A stretch of DNA of 64,000 bases from Sporosarcina globispora (GCF_001274725.1 NZ_LGUF01000007.1:4901224-4965223), one strand, 5' to 3'; shown: positions 26,624 to 35,759, counted from the first letter of the stretch. Numbers and translations are program-made. Notes: a model not told the origin generated them from the sequence alone.

Positions 26624-27190
26624 ATGTTTGGAAAGCTATTTGCAACTTTAATAGGAAGTTTATTATTAGGCATTGGCATTAACGGCTTCCTAGTGCCCCA
26701 CCATTTGCTTGATGGGGGCATCATTGGCATCGGGCTGATCCTCCATTATTATTACGAGCTTCCGACTGGATTGAGCATGATTGTTTTAAGCATCCCATTA
26801 TATGTACTTGCCTGGTTTTACGAGAAAAAATATTTTTTTTATAGTCTGCACGGCCTTCTGATTTCATCGTTCGTTATTGATTTGCTTTCAGCCTTGCGAG
26901 GTCATTTTGAACTCTCTATATTGCCCAGCTCCATTTTAGGCGGCTGTCTGGTCGGTTTTGGAATCGGCCTTATGCTCCGTTATGAAACCAGCACCGGCGG
27001 GACGGATCTGCTGGCTCAGCTGATGACAAAGCTCATCCCTATGAACATCGGCGCTTTAATATTTGCGATTGACGGACTTGTCATTTTGAGCGGATTAAAA
27101 ATTGTTGGTATCGAAAAGTTCCTATATTCGTTTATTACTATCATATTTGTAGGCGCCATGACTACTTTAACGGTTATAAAAAAAGAGTAG
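26624..27190 (+). CDS. YitT-family membrane protein, short form
   Basis: 188 residues with about five membrane segments. INGFLVPHHLLDGGIIGIGLI and ETSTGGTDLLAQLM are the conserved YitT-family stretches. Most YitT proteins carry a C-terminal DUF2179 domain of about 80 residues. This one ends right after the last helix (LTVIKKE) with no frame damage, so it is a natural short form. The function is unknown. GGGTGATGG precedes the ATG. Confidence 0.82.
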   Translation: MFGKLFATLIGSLLLGIGINGFLVPHHLLDGGIIGIGLILHYYYELPTGLSMIVLSIPLYVLAWFYEKKYFFYSLHGLLISSFVIDLLSALRGHFELSILPSSILGGCLVGFGIGLMLRYETSTGGTDLLAQLMTKLIPMNIGALIFAIDGLVILSGLKIVGIEKFLYSFITIIFVGAMTTLTVIKKE

Positions 27191-27204
27191 AATATCATTA
27201 AATG

Positions 27205-27240
27205 AAAAAACGACAAGTGCAGGGCACCTGTCGTTTTTTT
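27205..27240. terminator. Bidirectional terminator
   Basis: AAAAAACGACA-GTGC and GCAC-TGTCGTTTTTTT pair around a short loop, between the converging yitT-like and tcyP genes. Confidence 0.9.
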
Positions 27241-27301
27241 AACAAAGAATGTATAAATAGATAACTGTTCTAGCTTTAGACGCCTCCCGCTTTTCTTAAG
27301 C

Positions 27302-28690
27302 TTAAGCTTCAGCTTCTATTTTTTCATTCATATCGCTATAAAGATTTCCGTCAATTTCACCGGTGATTCGGCTCGTTAATATACCGGAAGTCATGGATCC
27401 GCTGACGTTAACGGCTGTGCGTCCCATGTCAATCAGCGGTTCAACTGAAATCAGCAAGCCAGCCAGTGCGATTGGCAGGTCAAGGGCAGATAATACCAGG
27501 ATCGCTGCGAACGTTGCACCGCCGCCGACCCCTGCCACACCAAAGGAGCTGATCGCTACAATTAGAATGACCGTAAAAATGAATTCTGGTGACAGCGGAT
27601 TAATGCCCACAGTCGGAGCAATCATTACAGCAAGCATTGCCGGGTAGATCCCTGCACAACCATTTTGGCCTATTGAAAGCCCGAATGACCCTGCAAAGTT
27701 GGCAATTCCTTCAGGAACACCAAGTGACTTTTGCGTTTTAATATTTAATGGCAATGCACCCGCACTCGTTCTTGAAGTAAAAGCAAAGGTTAATACAGGA
27801 AATGCTTTTTTCATATATGTGATTGGATTCAGTCCGCTTAACGTTAAAAGCAGCAGGTGAATCAGGAACATAATGGCAAGTGCTACATAGGAAGCAATCA
27901 CAAACTTACCTAAATTTAAAATGGAATCGAAATCACTCATGGCAACAGTTTTTGTCATAATGGCCAAAACACCGTAAGGAGTTAAGCGTAAGATTAATGT
28001 AACAACACGCATGATAATTGCATAGAACGCATCTACGATTTTTGCGAAAAGTTCAGCCTGCTCTGGTGATTTCCTCCTGACTCCAAGATATGCAATTCCT
28101 AAAAAGGCTGCAAAGATAACGACTGAAATAGTCGAGGTTGGTCTTGCACCTGTAAAGTCAAGGAATGGGTTTGCAGGAAGCAGATCAAGCATTTGCTGCG
28201 GAAACGTTCTTCCCTCAATGCCCTGATAGGTCTCTTCAAGCTGTTCCCCGCGGGCAGTCTCTGCATCGCCACCGCTAATTTGTACTGCTTCTAAATCGAA
28301 CCCGACAGCTGTTGCAATTCCGACAGCAGCAGCAACTGCGGTTGTACCTACAAGCAGTCCAAGGATCAGCACGCTGATTTTTCCAATGTTATTCGTTAAT
28401 TTAAGCTTAGTAAACGCACCTAAAATAGAAATGAAGACAAGCGGCATTACGATCATTTGGAGGAATTTAACATAACCCCCGCCTACTAAATTAAACCAGT
28501 CTGCAGATTTAGCAATAATCTCAGCACCAGGCCCGTAAATCAGCTGAAGTGCAAATCCAAACAGTATCCCTAATGCAAGTGCAGTAAACACACGCTTTGA
28601 GAACGAGATATGCTTTCTTTGCATATAGAATAACCCGCCAATCAGCAAAAGCATGATAGCGATATTTAAAACTAAAAGTCCTGTATTCAT
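27302..28690 (-). CDS. tcyP: L-cystine symporter TcyP
   Basis: 462 residues of the dicarboxylate/amino acid:cation symporter family. The long insert between helices (about 125-165) and motifs TFAFTSRTSAGALPLNIKTQ and VAGVGGGATFAAILVLSAL are those of TcyP (formerly YhcL). It imports L-cystine. The ATG at 28690 (MNTGLLVLNI) has GGGGAGG 10 bp upstream. The frame continues 23 codons further through the leader, which is not used. In B. subtilis the gene is under CymR; no clear CymR site was found. Confidence 0.9.
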   Translation of the reverse strand: MNTGLLVLNIAIMLLLIGGLFYMQRKHISFSKRVFTALALGILFGFALQLIYGPGAEIIAKSADWFNLVGGGYVKFLQMIVMPLVFISILGAFTKLKLTNNIGKISVLILGLLVGTTAVAAAVGIATAVGFDLEAVQISGGDAETARGEQLEETYQGIEGRTFPQQMLDLLPANPFLDFTGARPTSTISVVIFAAFLGIAYLGVRRKSPEQAELFAKIVDAFYAIIMRVVTLILRLTPYGVLAIMTKTVAMSDFDSILNLGKFVIASYVALAIMFLIHLLLLTLSGLNPITYMKKAFPVLTFAFTSRTSAGALPLNIKTQKSLGVPEGIANFAGSFGLSIGQNGCAGIYPAMLAVMIAPTVGINPLSPEFIFTVILIVAISSFGVAGVGGGATFAAILVLSALDLPIALAGLLISVEPLIDMGRTAVNVSGSMTSGILTSRITGEIDGNLYSDMNEKIEAEA

Positions 28691-28730
28691 TGGACTGAAT
28701 CCTCCCCAATAGATGTTTTCATAATGACTT

Positions 28731-28759
28731 ACTATAATACATGTATTCATATGAGTCAA
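28731..28759 (-). promoter_or_regulatory. SigA promoter of tcyP
   Basis: Minus strand TTGACT, exactly 17 bp, TATAGT. Near-consensus boxes, 41 bp before the start codon. Confidence 0.75.
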
Positions 28760-28854
28760 GTCGGAATTAAAATTTAATTTTTCTTATTATATTCCTTTAA
28801 GCGATGAAATGTTCTGGCATCTTTCCATGTGACTCTGTGCCCAAATTCTTGACA

Positions 28855-28886
28855 CAATAAAACCGGCAGAAAAATAACTGCCGGAG
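28855..28886 (-). terminator. Terminator after proC
   Basis: CCGGCAG and CTGCCGG form a perfect stem, followed on the minus strand by TTTTATTG. It lies about 60 bp beyond the stop codon. Confidence 0.8.
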
Positions 28887-28943
28887 TGTAAATAATTTTA
28901 CTATTGTAATCCGGGAACTTATCTAGAGTTCCACTGCCGCTTT

Positions 28944-29792
28944 TTAATTTTTACCTGAAAGAGCCTTTGTCTTATCAAAGCATTGTTCCATTGCACTCAG
29001 GACCGATGCCCGGAATCCTTTCCTTTCAAGTTCTGCAACGGCTTCAATCGTCGCCCCTCCAGGAGTGCACACCTCATCCTTTAATTCCGCAGGATGCTTG
29101 CCCGTTTCCAGCACCATCTTAGCAGCCCCCAACACAGCCTGAGCTGCCAGCTGATATGACTGGTCACGGGAGAGTCCGGCTTTTACACCTCCATCTGCCA
29201 GAGCTTCAATGAACATATATACATAAGCTGGCGAAGACCCGCTTATGGCCGGAATTGCGTCCATCATCTTTTCTTCCATTACAGCTGCCTTTCCTATACA
29301 TGAGAATATTTTGATTACTTCTTCCATATCCTCCGGGGTTACTGATTCATTCGCTGAAAGAACGCTCATTCCTTCTCCCACTAATGATGGCGTATTAGGC
29401 ATGGAGCGGACTGCTTTTATTTTTCGGCCAAATGATTGTTCCAGAAAGGATAGGCTAATACCTGCAGCAATCGTGATGATGATTGCTTGGGAATTAATGC
29501 TGTTTTTGATTTCATCGATAACTGCACCATGTCCATCAGGCTTAATAGCCAGAAATAGTATATCCGCTTCTTTCGCTGCTTCTATATTGGAACTGCGCGT
29601 TTGTATTTCCCACCTGTTTTTAACATCCTCAAGCGTCAGCTCCGTTCTCGCTGAAGCAATAATCTGTCTCGGGTTTACCAGATTGGATTTTAATATACCG
29701 CCAATTATGGCCTGTGCCATTTTTCCACATCCGACAAAGCTGATTTTTTTATTCAAAATATTCACATCCTGTCTTGTATTTCCTTTTGCCAT
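28944..29792 (-). CDS. proC: Pyrroline-5-carboxylate reductase
   Basis: 282 residues. It reduces pyrroline-5-carboxylate to proline with NAD(P)H. The Rossmann fold is ISFVGCGKMAQAIIGGIL. The signature region is AGLSRDQSYQLAAQAVLGAAKMV and TPGGATIEAVAELE. The start is uncertain: the ATG at 29792 has AAGGAGA 10 bp away, while a TTG about 14 codons later (NKKISFVG) has AGGATGTG close by and gives the more usual N-terminus. Several paralogues exist in Bacillus (ProG, ProH, ProI), and which one this is cannot be told. Confidence 0.88.
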   Translation of the reverse strand: MAKGNTRQDVNILNKKISFVGCGKMAQAIIGGILKSNLVNPRQIIASARTELTLEDVKNRWEIQTRSSNIEAAKEADILFLAIKPDGHGAVIDEIKNSINSQAIIITIAAGISLSFLEQSFGRKIKAVRSMPNTPSLVGEGMSVLSANESVTPEDMEEVIKIFSCIGKAAVMEEKMMDAIPAISGSSPAYVYMFIEALADGGVKAGLSRDQSYQLAAQAVLGAAKMVLETGKHPAELKDEVCTPGGATIEAVAELERKGFRASVLSAMEQCFDKTKALSGKN

Positions 29793-29922
29793 TATACTGC
29801 AGTCTCCTTCTCCTTAACAAAAAACTTTACCTGTGATTGGTATGGTTATGAAAATATAGCAAAGGGTAAAAACATAGCTACGGGGTTACAAAACCATTTA
29901 ATACTGTTTGGAGAGATTGACC

Positions 29923-30528
29923 ATGAAAGATATTACGCAATATGTCCCCTTTTCAGAAAGCTTTTTTCTGCAGCCGACACTAGTATTGGCCGAAGCACTG
30001 CTCGGCTGCTTATTGATTAAAGAAACTGAAGAAGGCATCGCCTCAGGCTATATCGTTGAGACAGAAGCATATATGGGCCCTGAGGACAGAGCAGCTCACA
30101 GCTTTGGGAACAAAAGGACGAAACGGACCGAAATCATGTTCAGCGAACCAGGATTTGTTTACACTTATGTGATGCATACCCATTGTTTGGTTAATGTAGT
30201 GAGCGGTCCTAAGGAAAAGCCGGAAGCTGTTTTGATCAGGGGAGTTGAACCTGTCGACGGGCTTGAATTAATGAAGAAAAGGCGAAATATCGAAGATCTT
30301 AAAAACCTCACAAATGGACCAGGCAAGCTGACTAAAGCTCTCGGGATTACAATAGCTGATTATGGCCGCCATTTTTCCAGCCTTCCACTTTTTCTTGCTA
30401 AAGGAATTACTCCTGATAAAGTCAGCCGGGGAGTTAGAATCGGAATTAATAACTCCGGTGAAGCACGGAATTATCCCTGGAGATTTTGGGTTACTGATAA
30501 CCCTTATGTTTCACGGACCAGAAAATAA
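29923..30528 (+). CDS. 3-methyladenine DNA glycosylase (AAG/MPG family)
   Basis: 201 residues. The family excises alkylated purines from DNA. ALLGCLLIKETEEGIASGYIVE and ETEAYMGPEDRAAHSFGNKRT include the catalytic Glu and base-flipping Tyr region, and NGPGKLTKALGIT is the conserved C-terminal block. The ATG at 29923 follows GGAGAG at 7 bp. It is divergent from proC. The B. subtilis relative is YxlJ, which is not at this location. Confidence 0.9.
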   Translation: MKDITQYVPFSESFFLQPTLVLAEALLGCLLIKETEEGIASGYIVETEAYMGPEDRAAHSFGNKRTKRTEIMFSEPGFVYTYVMHTHCLVNVVSGPKEKPEAVLIRGVEPVDGLELMKKRRNIEDLKNLTNGPGKLTKALGITIADYGRHFSSLPLFLAKGITPDKVSRGVRIGINNSGEARNYPWRFWVTDNPYVSRTRK

Positions 30529-30540
30529 GTGGGATACAAA

Positions 30541-30595
30541 AAAAATAGACCGGAAAACCTATTCAAATAAAATGAGGTTCTTCGGTCTATTTTTA
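30541..30595 (+). terminator. Long terminator stem
   Basis: AAAAATAGACCG and CGGTCTATTTTT pair perfectly, with an inner AACCT/AGGTT pair around an A-rich loop. It ends the glycosylase gene. Confidence 0.85.
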
Positions 30596-30598
30596 CTG

Positions 30599-30916
30599 CT
30601 AATCTTTACCCCTTTGACTCCATGCATGGATCCTCGGGGATATTTGAAACATCAGCATGCCGATCAAAGCTGCAATCAGGATATAGACTCCGGCAAATAC
30701 CTTAAGCCCCCTGTCGCTAATCCGGCAATAATAACAGAGAATTCTCCCCTCGCTGATAATGATAACCCTGCCTTTAGGGCTTCTTGTTTGGATAGGCCCT
30801 ACCAGTGTCCTCCGAAATATCCTGCTCGAGAAGCTTTTACCGCTTAACTCTGATTTTGTTATAAAGAAAATTCGACAGGTGTCTGGCTTTAATAAAAATT
30901 GTCGATAAAAAAACAA
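30599..30916 (-). other. Open frame of uncertain status
   Basis: This stretch of the 30529-31016 gap has a 105-codon minus-strand frame with one good hydrophobic helix (VFAGVYILIAALIGMLMFQI) and a basic N-terminal part. There is no ribosome binding site at its start and no family is recognised. It could be the end of a decayed membrane protein or chance. The plus strand over the same bases has another frame without a site. I do not claim a gene. Confidence 0.25.
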
Positions 30917-31016
30917 GCTATTTTACTGGACTTTTTATAATTAAGCGTTTATTTTACTATAAAAAGGCAATATTCTATGTATAAGTTTGAATAAAACGGA
31001 ATGGGATGGTGTTACG

Positions 31017-31211
31017 ATGGCAGACAAAAAAAATGTTAAATCTCCCGGCAAAGATCTAAATATTGGTGCGAATGTTTCATTAAACGGCCTGGTAACAGCT
31101 GTTTTTGACAATATGGTCCATGTCCAGATTGGCGCTAAGATTGTAACGGTTCATGTAAAAGACCTTTACTCTGGATTAAATAATCCTTTATTAAAAAACC
31201 AGCAGGCATAA
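31017..31211 (+). CDS. DUF2187-family small protein (YkvS-like)
   Basis: 64 residues. MADKKNVKSPGKDLNIGANV, then VTAVFDNMVHVQIGAKIVTVHVKDL, form a small beta-rich KOW-like domain as in DUF2187 proteins, which are found in Bacilli and have no known function. The ATG at 31017 follows GGGATGGTG. A longer frame begins ten codons earlier without a site. A single gene ending in a strong terminator. Confidence 0.7.
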   Translation: MADKKNVKSPGKDLNIGANVSLNGLVTAVFDNMVHVQIGAKIVTVHVKDLYSGLNNPLLKNQQA

Positions 31212-31235
31212 CATCCACCATCTCTAAACATACTT

Positions 31236-31272
31236 CAGGAGGGACAGCGCTATAGCTGCCCCTCCTGTTTTT
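31236..31272 (+). terminator. Rho-independent terminator
   Basis: CAGGAGGG-CAGC and GCTG-CCCTCCTG form a long stem followed by TTTTTT. On the other strand it lies just beyond the hom stop codon. Confidence 0.9.
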
Positions 31273-31287
31273 TCTTCTGTTTTCAGA

Positions 31288-32502
31288 TTATACCGGCTGT
31301 ACCTGCTTGTTTTCTTCTGCAGCCGGAGCATAGTATCCAAGCACCTGATAAGCCTTCAAATCCGGTGCTAATAATGACACAGCTTCGAATGATGCCTTAA
31401 CAATAAAGGCATCTTTTGATACTTTGCTGATTGTTTCAAATCCCTCAGGCAATTCTGCCTGATCAGCATCACCAAGTATAACCCAAACCGGCTGTTCAAG
31501 AACTGTTTCTTCCGATTTGCCTTCCTCAAATACTGCAGGAAAATCGGCTTTACCAATATGAATTAAATCTTCCACAATTGCACTTGCAGTTGGGAACATA
31601 CCGGCTCCAGGACCCTGCAGGCTGATGTTCCCTACGATATCTGCATCAATCGAAACCGCATTCTGCACTCCTTCTACTCTGTACAAGGGATGTGCCTCCC
31701 CTGTCAAAACCGGTTTTACTGTACAACTTATAGTTTCTTGTTCTTTTTGGATTGATGCTACGTGTTTAAATTTCAGGCCAAGGGAAGCAGCAACACGAAT
31801 TTGCTCAATAGTAATGCCAGTAATGCCTTCTCTTACAGATGTCTCCTGCGATGGTGATTTCCCGAATACTAGCTCGCTCAGAACAACGGCTTTGTAAAAA
31901 GCGTCATATCCTTCGATATCATTTTTCGGATCAGCTTCTGCATATCCTTTTTCCTGAGCTATTTTCAGCGCTTCTTCAAATGTTAAGTTCTCCTCGCGCA
32001 TACTTGTCAAAATAAAATTGGATGTGCCATTTAAAATTCCTTCAATCCGTTCAATCTTGTTGGCATTAAGCAGCTGCTTAATGGTTTGAATTATGGGGAT
32101 TCCCCCACCAACAGTTGCTTCAAATCCTAATGATACATTGTTGTGTTTTGCGAGCCTCGCCAGTTCTCTTCCATGAAATGCAAACATTTCCTTATTTGCA
32201 GTGATGACATGGCAGCCTCTAGATATTGCCTGGCGCAAATATGTATAACCTGGTTCCCTGCCAACAATGGCATCAATTACGACATCAAGCTTTGGAAGCT
32301 CAATAATTTCCTGAAAGTTATCAGTTAAAAGCACCTCACCATCAGGCAAAGAATGTTTACTTACATTTTTGACAAGAATGGCCGAAACCTTTACTTCTCT
32401 CCCAAAAATTGCCTGAAGCCTTCCCTGATGCTTGCTGATCGTTTCATACACTCCTTTTCCAACAGTTCCAAACCCCAATAGCCCAATAGATATCGCTGAC
32501 AT
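31288..32502 (-). CDS. hom: Homoserine dehydrogenase
   Basis: 404 residues. It reduces aspartate semialdehyde to homoserine, on the way to methionine, threonine and isoleucine. The NAD(P) fold is IGLLGFGTVGKGVYE. Core motifs are ANKEMFA, ATVGGGIPIIQTIKQLL, NGTSNFILTSM and the catalytic region EGYDAFYKAVVLSELVFG. The C-terminal tail (about 345-404) is short and lacks a clear ACT domain. CAGGGGGAATGAGGT precedes the ATG. A SAM-I riboswitch upstream places it in the methionine regulon. thrC and thrB do not follow here. Confidence 0.93.
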   Translation of the reverse strand: MSAISIGLLGFGTVGKGVYETISKHQGRLQAIFGREVKVSAILVKNVSKHSLPDGEVLLTDNFQEIIELPKLDVVIDAIVGREPGYTYLRQAISRGCHVITANKEMFAFHGRELARLAKHNNVSLGFEATVGGGIPIIQTIKQLLNANKIERIEGILNGTSNFILTSMREENLTFEEALKIAQEKGYAEADPKNDIEGYDAFYKAVVLSELVFGKSPSQETSVREGITGITIEQIRVAASLGLKFKHVASIQKEQETISCTVKPVLTGEAHPLYRVEGVQNAVSIDADIVGNISLQGPGAGMFPTASAIVEDLIHIGKADFPAVFEEGKSEETVLEQPVWVILGDADQAELPEGFETISKVSKDAFIVKASFEAVSLLAPDLKAYQVLGYYAPAAEENKQVQPV

Positions 32503-32550
32503 ACCTCATTCCCCCTGATTAACATTTATAGTGCATAAAGCCATAAAATA

Positions 32551-32717
32551 GAAAAACCCCTTCGTCCATCACAGACAAGAAGGGGTTTGAATTTACATTC
32601 CGTTCATTCCGCCTTCTCATCTTCGGAAAATGCTTTTCCTCTGAATTTGGCACCGTGCATAAATGCTGGTTGCCGAGGCTTCGTAGGGTCAGTCCCTCCG
32701 CCTCTCTTGATAAGAAG
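32551..32717 (-). ncRNA. SAM-I (S-box) riboswitch with terminator controlling hom
   Basis: On the minus strand the aptamer runs from P1 5' strand CTTCTTATC (32717-32709) to its partner GATGAGAAG (32621-32613). Between them are the conserved AAGAGAGGCGGAGGGACTG, CGAAGCCTCGGCAACC and GGTGCCAA stretches of the S-box. A terminator follows (AAACCCCTTC and GAAGGGGTTT, then TTTC). High S-adenosylmethionine should stop transcription before hom. Confidence 0.95.
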
Positions 32718-32741
32718 TTTCTAAGTATTCAATTAATATGA

Positions 32742-32770
32742 ATCATAAACATTAATAAGGAATACGTCAA
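32742..32770 (-). promoter_or_regulatory. SigA promoter of the SAM riboswitch-hom transcript
   Basis: Minus strand TTGACG, exactly 17 bp, TATGAT. The transcript would begin a few bases before the riboswitch P1 stem. Confidence 0.8.
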
Positions 32771-32794
32771 CCTTTTTTTGATAAATTATTTTCT

Positions 32795-33433
32795 TCAAAC
32801 GCTTTCACTTTCTGTGAAGCCTTCGGATATGATTTCAAGAAAATGCTTAAGAATTCTGGCAGTGAGCCCCCAAATAACCTTATCCTCAAAATAGTAAAAT
32901 ATTTCTTCCACTTTTCTTGTCTGCCAATTATAATTTTCCCCTCCGGCAATCAGGTCAAAAGGAAAGTTTTCTTCAGGCTGCACTTTAAAATTTACGTGAT
33001 AAGTTTCGGGCTCTACTTCTTTTAAAAATGAAAGCGGAACGGTAAAAACTTCTTCCACTTCAGCCGGATTCGGCACAATCTGGTCGGGATTATTGATAAT
33101 GCCTGCATAAGGGTAAATAATTTGCCCGAAGGAAATCATGTAATCCAAAGGGGATACATCTATGATGCTGTCTTCGCTAATGCCTAGTTCCTCAGAGGTC
33201 TCACGGATGGCAGTATGCTCTTCATCCCTGTCTCCCGGATCTATCCTTCCACCCGGGAAACATACCTCCCCCGGCTGCCTTCTCATCTTGAGTGAACGCA
33301 CTTCAAAAAGGACATGTACTTCATTATTTATTTCAACCAGCGGAAGCAGTATAGCGAATTTTGAAAACCGTGCACTACCTAAAATGACTGGAGTCCTGTT
33401 ATTTAACCTTTTAGCCAGCTTCTCTATTTCCAT
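32795..33433 (-). CDS. Nudix hydrolase, CoA pyrophosphatase type
   Basis: 212 residues. The Nudix box reads GGRIDPGDRDEEHTAIRETSEELGI with the metal-binding REXXEE core. MRRQPGEVCFPGG just before it is the pattern of CoA pyrophosphatases (NudL/Pcd1 type), which split CoA into phosphopantetheine and 3',5'-ADP. GGAGGTGG precedes the ATG. No terminator is seen between it and the hom promoter, so read-through into hom is possible. Confidence 0.85.
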   Translation of the reverse strand: MEIEKLAKRLNNRTPVILGSARFSKFAILLPLVEINNEVHVLFEVRSLKMRRQPGEVCFPGGRIDPGDRDEEHTAIRETSEELGISEDSIIDVSPLDYMISFGQIIYPYAGIINNPDQIVPNPAEVEEVFTVPLSFLKEVEPETYHVNFKVQPEENFPFDLIAGGENYNWQTRKVEEIFYYFEDKVIWGLTARILKHFLEIISEGFTESESV

Positions 33434-33583
33434 CTAGCCACCTCCAGTAAAAATTCCAATTTATTGGCTGTTATCTTTATAATACTGTATTTGCAAAGTT
33501 TTATTAATTCATAAGGCTTGTACCATGTAATGGCCCAGGGACTAACTGCTATTTAGCTGCCTTTGGGCCCTTCACAAAAAAAA

Positions 33584-33609
33584 GTTTCTCCTCCCATATT
33601 TCAGGGAAA
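33584..33609 (+). promoter_or_regulatory. Candidate SigB promoter for the general stress gene
   Basis: GTTTCT, 14 bp, GGGAAA, a fair match to the SigB pattern, 36 bp before the start codon of a gene of the general stress 17M type. Confidence 0.6.
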
Positions 33610-33645
33610 ATAAAAAAATATAATAATACACTAGGAGTGAAAAGT

Positions 33646-34173
33646 ATGAAGAAAAATATTTTGATAGGCGGATACGATACACAGGAAAAGCTAAAAGAAG
33701 CAATTAAAGGTGCAAAGTCAAACGGGTATCAGAAAGAGAACCTTGTTATTGTTTCAAAAGATGGAGCAAACCTTGAAAGCTTTGCAGACAATTACGGAGT
33801 GAACCTTCGAATAGTCGGATCCCAGGAGCTCGGCAACCAGCGATTTCTTGATTCAGTCAAAGCTCTTTTTATGGGAGAAGATCCAGCCACAAGTTCAGGA
33901 ATAGATCCTGATAAAAAAGACGGGATACGGTTTGATGAACATGACCTGGGTAAATACGCAAGTATGGTATTTGACGGAAAATATGTCTTGATTACAGACT
34001 ACTACGGGACCTACCCCACAACTCGGGATGACAATCAGGGGTACACAGCGGAAGACTCAGAAGGTTACCTCGAAAGTGCTCCAGCCCGTGAAGTACTACA
34101 TGAGGAAAATATCAAAACACTGGCTGATAAATCCGGACGTTCATTTGCTGTCAGTGATCATGAGAATGATTAA
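33646..34173 (+). CDS. General stress protein (YflT/17M-like), truncated by insertion
   Basis: 175 residues as it stands. The N-terminal YflT-type domain (KNILIGGYDTQEKLKEAIKG through about residue 100) is followed by a hydrophilic region. The frame now ends SFAVSDHEND and TAA. A second, diverged copy of the last 90-100 bp appears at 36167-36257 and continues in the original frame into SVQTSPKVADVKYSAELNWD and a stop at 36348. So the native protein was about 37 residues longer and has lost its tail to an insertion. TAGGAGTG precedes the ATG at 33646. A SigB-like promoter is upstream. The function is unknown. Confidence 0.8.
   Translation: MKKNILIGGYDTQEKLKEAIKGAKSNGYQKENLVIVSKDGANLESFADNYGVNLRIVGSQELGNQRFLDSVKALFMGEDPATSSGIDPDKKDGIRFDEHDLGKYASMVFDGKYVLITDYYGTYPTTRDDNQGYTAEDSEGYLESAPAREVLHEENIKTLADKSGRSFAVSDHEND
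34070..34169 (+). repeat. Direct repeat copy 1, 3' part of the stress gene
   Basis: Left copy of a 90-100 bp direct repeat flanking the inserted DNA (partner at 36167-36257). The shared core includes AAAATATCAAAACACTGGCT and GATCATGAGAATGA. This copy keeps the intact reading frame. Confidence 0.85.
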
Positions 34174-34297
34174 AGAATTCTTTGTAAGTTTTAATCAAAC
34201 TCCCTCCTTGAAATTCATTGTAAGGAGGGAAGTGTCCATATGACTATATTAATTTTATGTGTGTTGTTAAATTAATAGAAACTGCTTTTTTATCCAG

Positions 34298-35545
34298 CTA
34301 TTCTGCATTTGCGATAGAATCGTTATTTATTCGCATATGCTTAGGGATTGGAAATGCATTACCAATGAATGCCGCTCCAAGCATTGGTAATAATAAATTA
34401 ATTGGGAAGAACATCAGTAATAATAATGTAGCGGCGACTGGTTTCTGTAATGTGTAGCTTAAAATAGCGGTCGTCACGAGCGCTACGGAAGCAGTTGAAT
34501 CTAACGGCACGACAGTAGCGATGGCATATCCGATACTTGTACCAGCAAATATTATCGGAAAAAGATGTCCACCACGCCAACCCGTAGATAAACAAATTGC
34601 CGTTGTACATAATTTAAAAATGCCCACAATAAGCAGCAGCCAAAATGATATTTCTGTCCATTCATGCACTAATTCTGGTAATTCGTGAGCTCCTGAAAAC
34701 ATTGTATATGGGAATAAAGTTCCTAAAATCCCCAAAAGAATACCACCTATAATACCTAATGCCAATTTATATTCTTTAAAAGGATGCACTATCTTTTCCA
34801 ATATATGTTCTGTTTTGAAATAAAAATAACCTAAACCAGCACCTATACAAGTAAGGGGAAGCAAGGCAATCCATTCATTGAGTGCGAAAGTCCCTCTCTC
34901 GAAATTAACAATAAAGGATCCACGATTATCTAGCTTACTAAACCATATAAAAACAAGAAAACCAGCAAAAGTAGTAGCGAGATATAAAATAGTCTTATTT
35001 CTTTTAGAAATTTCAGCAATTCGGTCATTTTCATTTTCATTTTCACTTGGGGCTAAGTAACCGAATAGCGGCGCATTAAAAATAACACTTAAAGCAGCGC
35101 CTATCCCGGCTTCTGTTAGTTCTCGTACTCCTTTGAAAGTAAATGTAAAGCGATCCCCGATCCACGTACAAAGTCCACCTATAATCCCAACAAGTGCTGC
35201 TTCCGGTCCTAGGCTTGCGCCAAATATTAAAGCGATCATAGCCGTTAACGTAGATTGATGCACAAAACGGTACTCAATCCTACCTGTCTCCTTATATTCA
35301 GACAGTACCTCTGGCATTAAACGCGGGTATGTACCTAAGTACTTCTGTGCCAGTCCGATAAGTACACCACCAATTGTTGTTACACAAATTGTGTAATAAG
35401 CTGGTGATGCTAACTCTTCAGGGATATAATCCCAAACGAACCAAATTCCAACATTCACTAAAGATAAAAATAACCAGGCTGTAACACCAACTATAGAGCC
35501 TAGAAACATACCATACATGATAAATAAATAGTGCCTGCCTCTCAT
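34298..35545 (-). CDS. CLC-family voltage-gated chloride channel/antiporter
   Basis: 415 residues with about ten hydrophobic segments. CLC landmarks are ASLGPEAALVGIIG (anion site, GxxGPE type) and TGWRGGHLFPIIFAGTSIG (in place of the GxFxP filter). It should move chloride or a similar anion across the membrane. The ATG at 35545 follows AAAGGAG at 8 bp. In frame upstream, the reading frame runs into the tail of an unrelated aldehyde dehydrogenase, which is not part of this protein. It is the only complete gene in the DNA inserted in the stress gene. Confidence 0.85.
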   Translation of the reverse strand: MRGRHYLFIMYGMFLGSIVGVTAWLFLSLVNVGIWFVWDYIPEELASPAYYTICVTTIGGVLIGLAQKYLGTYPRLMPEVLSEYKETGRIEYRFVHQSTLTAMIALIFGASLGPEAALVGIIGGLCTWIGDRFTFTFKGVRELTEAGIGAALSVIFNAPLFGYLAPSENENENDRIAEISKRNKTILYLATTFAGFLVFIWFSKLDNRGSFIVNFERGTFALNEWIALLPLTCIGAGLGYFYFKTEHILEKIVHPFKEYKLALGIIGGILLGILGTLFPYTMFSGAHELPELVHEWTEISFWLLLIVGIFKLCTTAICLSTGWRGGHLFPIIFAGTSIGYAIATVVPLDSTASVALVTTAILSYTLQKPVAATLLLLMFFPINLLLPMLGAAFIGNAFPIPKHMRINNDSIANAE

Positions 35546-35597
35546 AATAGTTACTCCTTTATATTCTATTATAAAAAAATTGGGTATTCTGATACAA

Positions 35598-35733
35598 AAA
35601 TAATTGGATACTACTTTTTCGCGTGTCATAGACTCAAGGCTCTTACGAATCCCTTGTGCCCCCATACCTGAGCATTTTACACCGATGAATGGGAAGTGGT
35701 CAGGACCGCGCTCTGTACGTCCGTAATTTGAAC
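35598..35733 (-). pseudogene. C-terminal fragment of a GapN-type aldehyde dehydrogenase
   Basis: Minus-strand codons read YGRTERGPDHFPFIGVKCSG then MGAQGIRKSLESMTREKVV, the end of NADP-dependent glyceraldehyde-3-phosphate dehydrogenase or a close aldehyde dehydrogenase. Only about 40 residues remain. It is fused in frame, without a stop, to the leader of the chloride channel gene. Confidence 0.65.
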
Positions 35734-35759
35734 AGAACCGATTTCGTTAGCTCTGGATG

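Noticed and set aside
30362..30847. 161-codon plus-strand frame overlapping the DNA glycosylase end
   Set aside because: It starts inside the glycosylase in another frame, crosses a strong terminator and has no ribosome site.
31288..32502. Complete hom-thrC-thrB operon
   Set aside because: No thrC or thrB follows hom; a terminator and an oppositely oriented small gene lie directly beyond it.
33530..33570. GC-rich fold-back (GGCCCAGGGACTAAC...) before the stress gene as a riboswitch or T-box
   Set aside because: It lacks the conserved T-box or riboswitch sequences, and a SigB-like promoter lies downstream of it, so it would not be in the leader.
35546..35665. A 40-residue N-terminal extension of the chloride channel
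   Set aside because: These codons are the tail of an aldehyde dehydrogenase fragment read through by chance; the ATG at 35545 has its own AAAGGAG.
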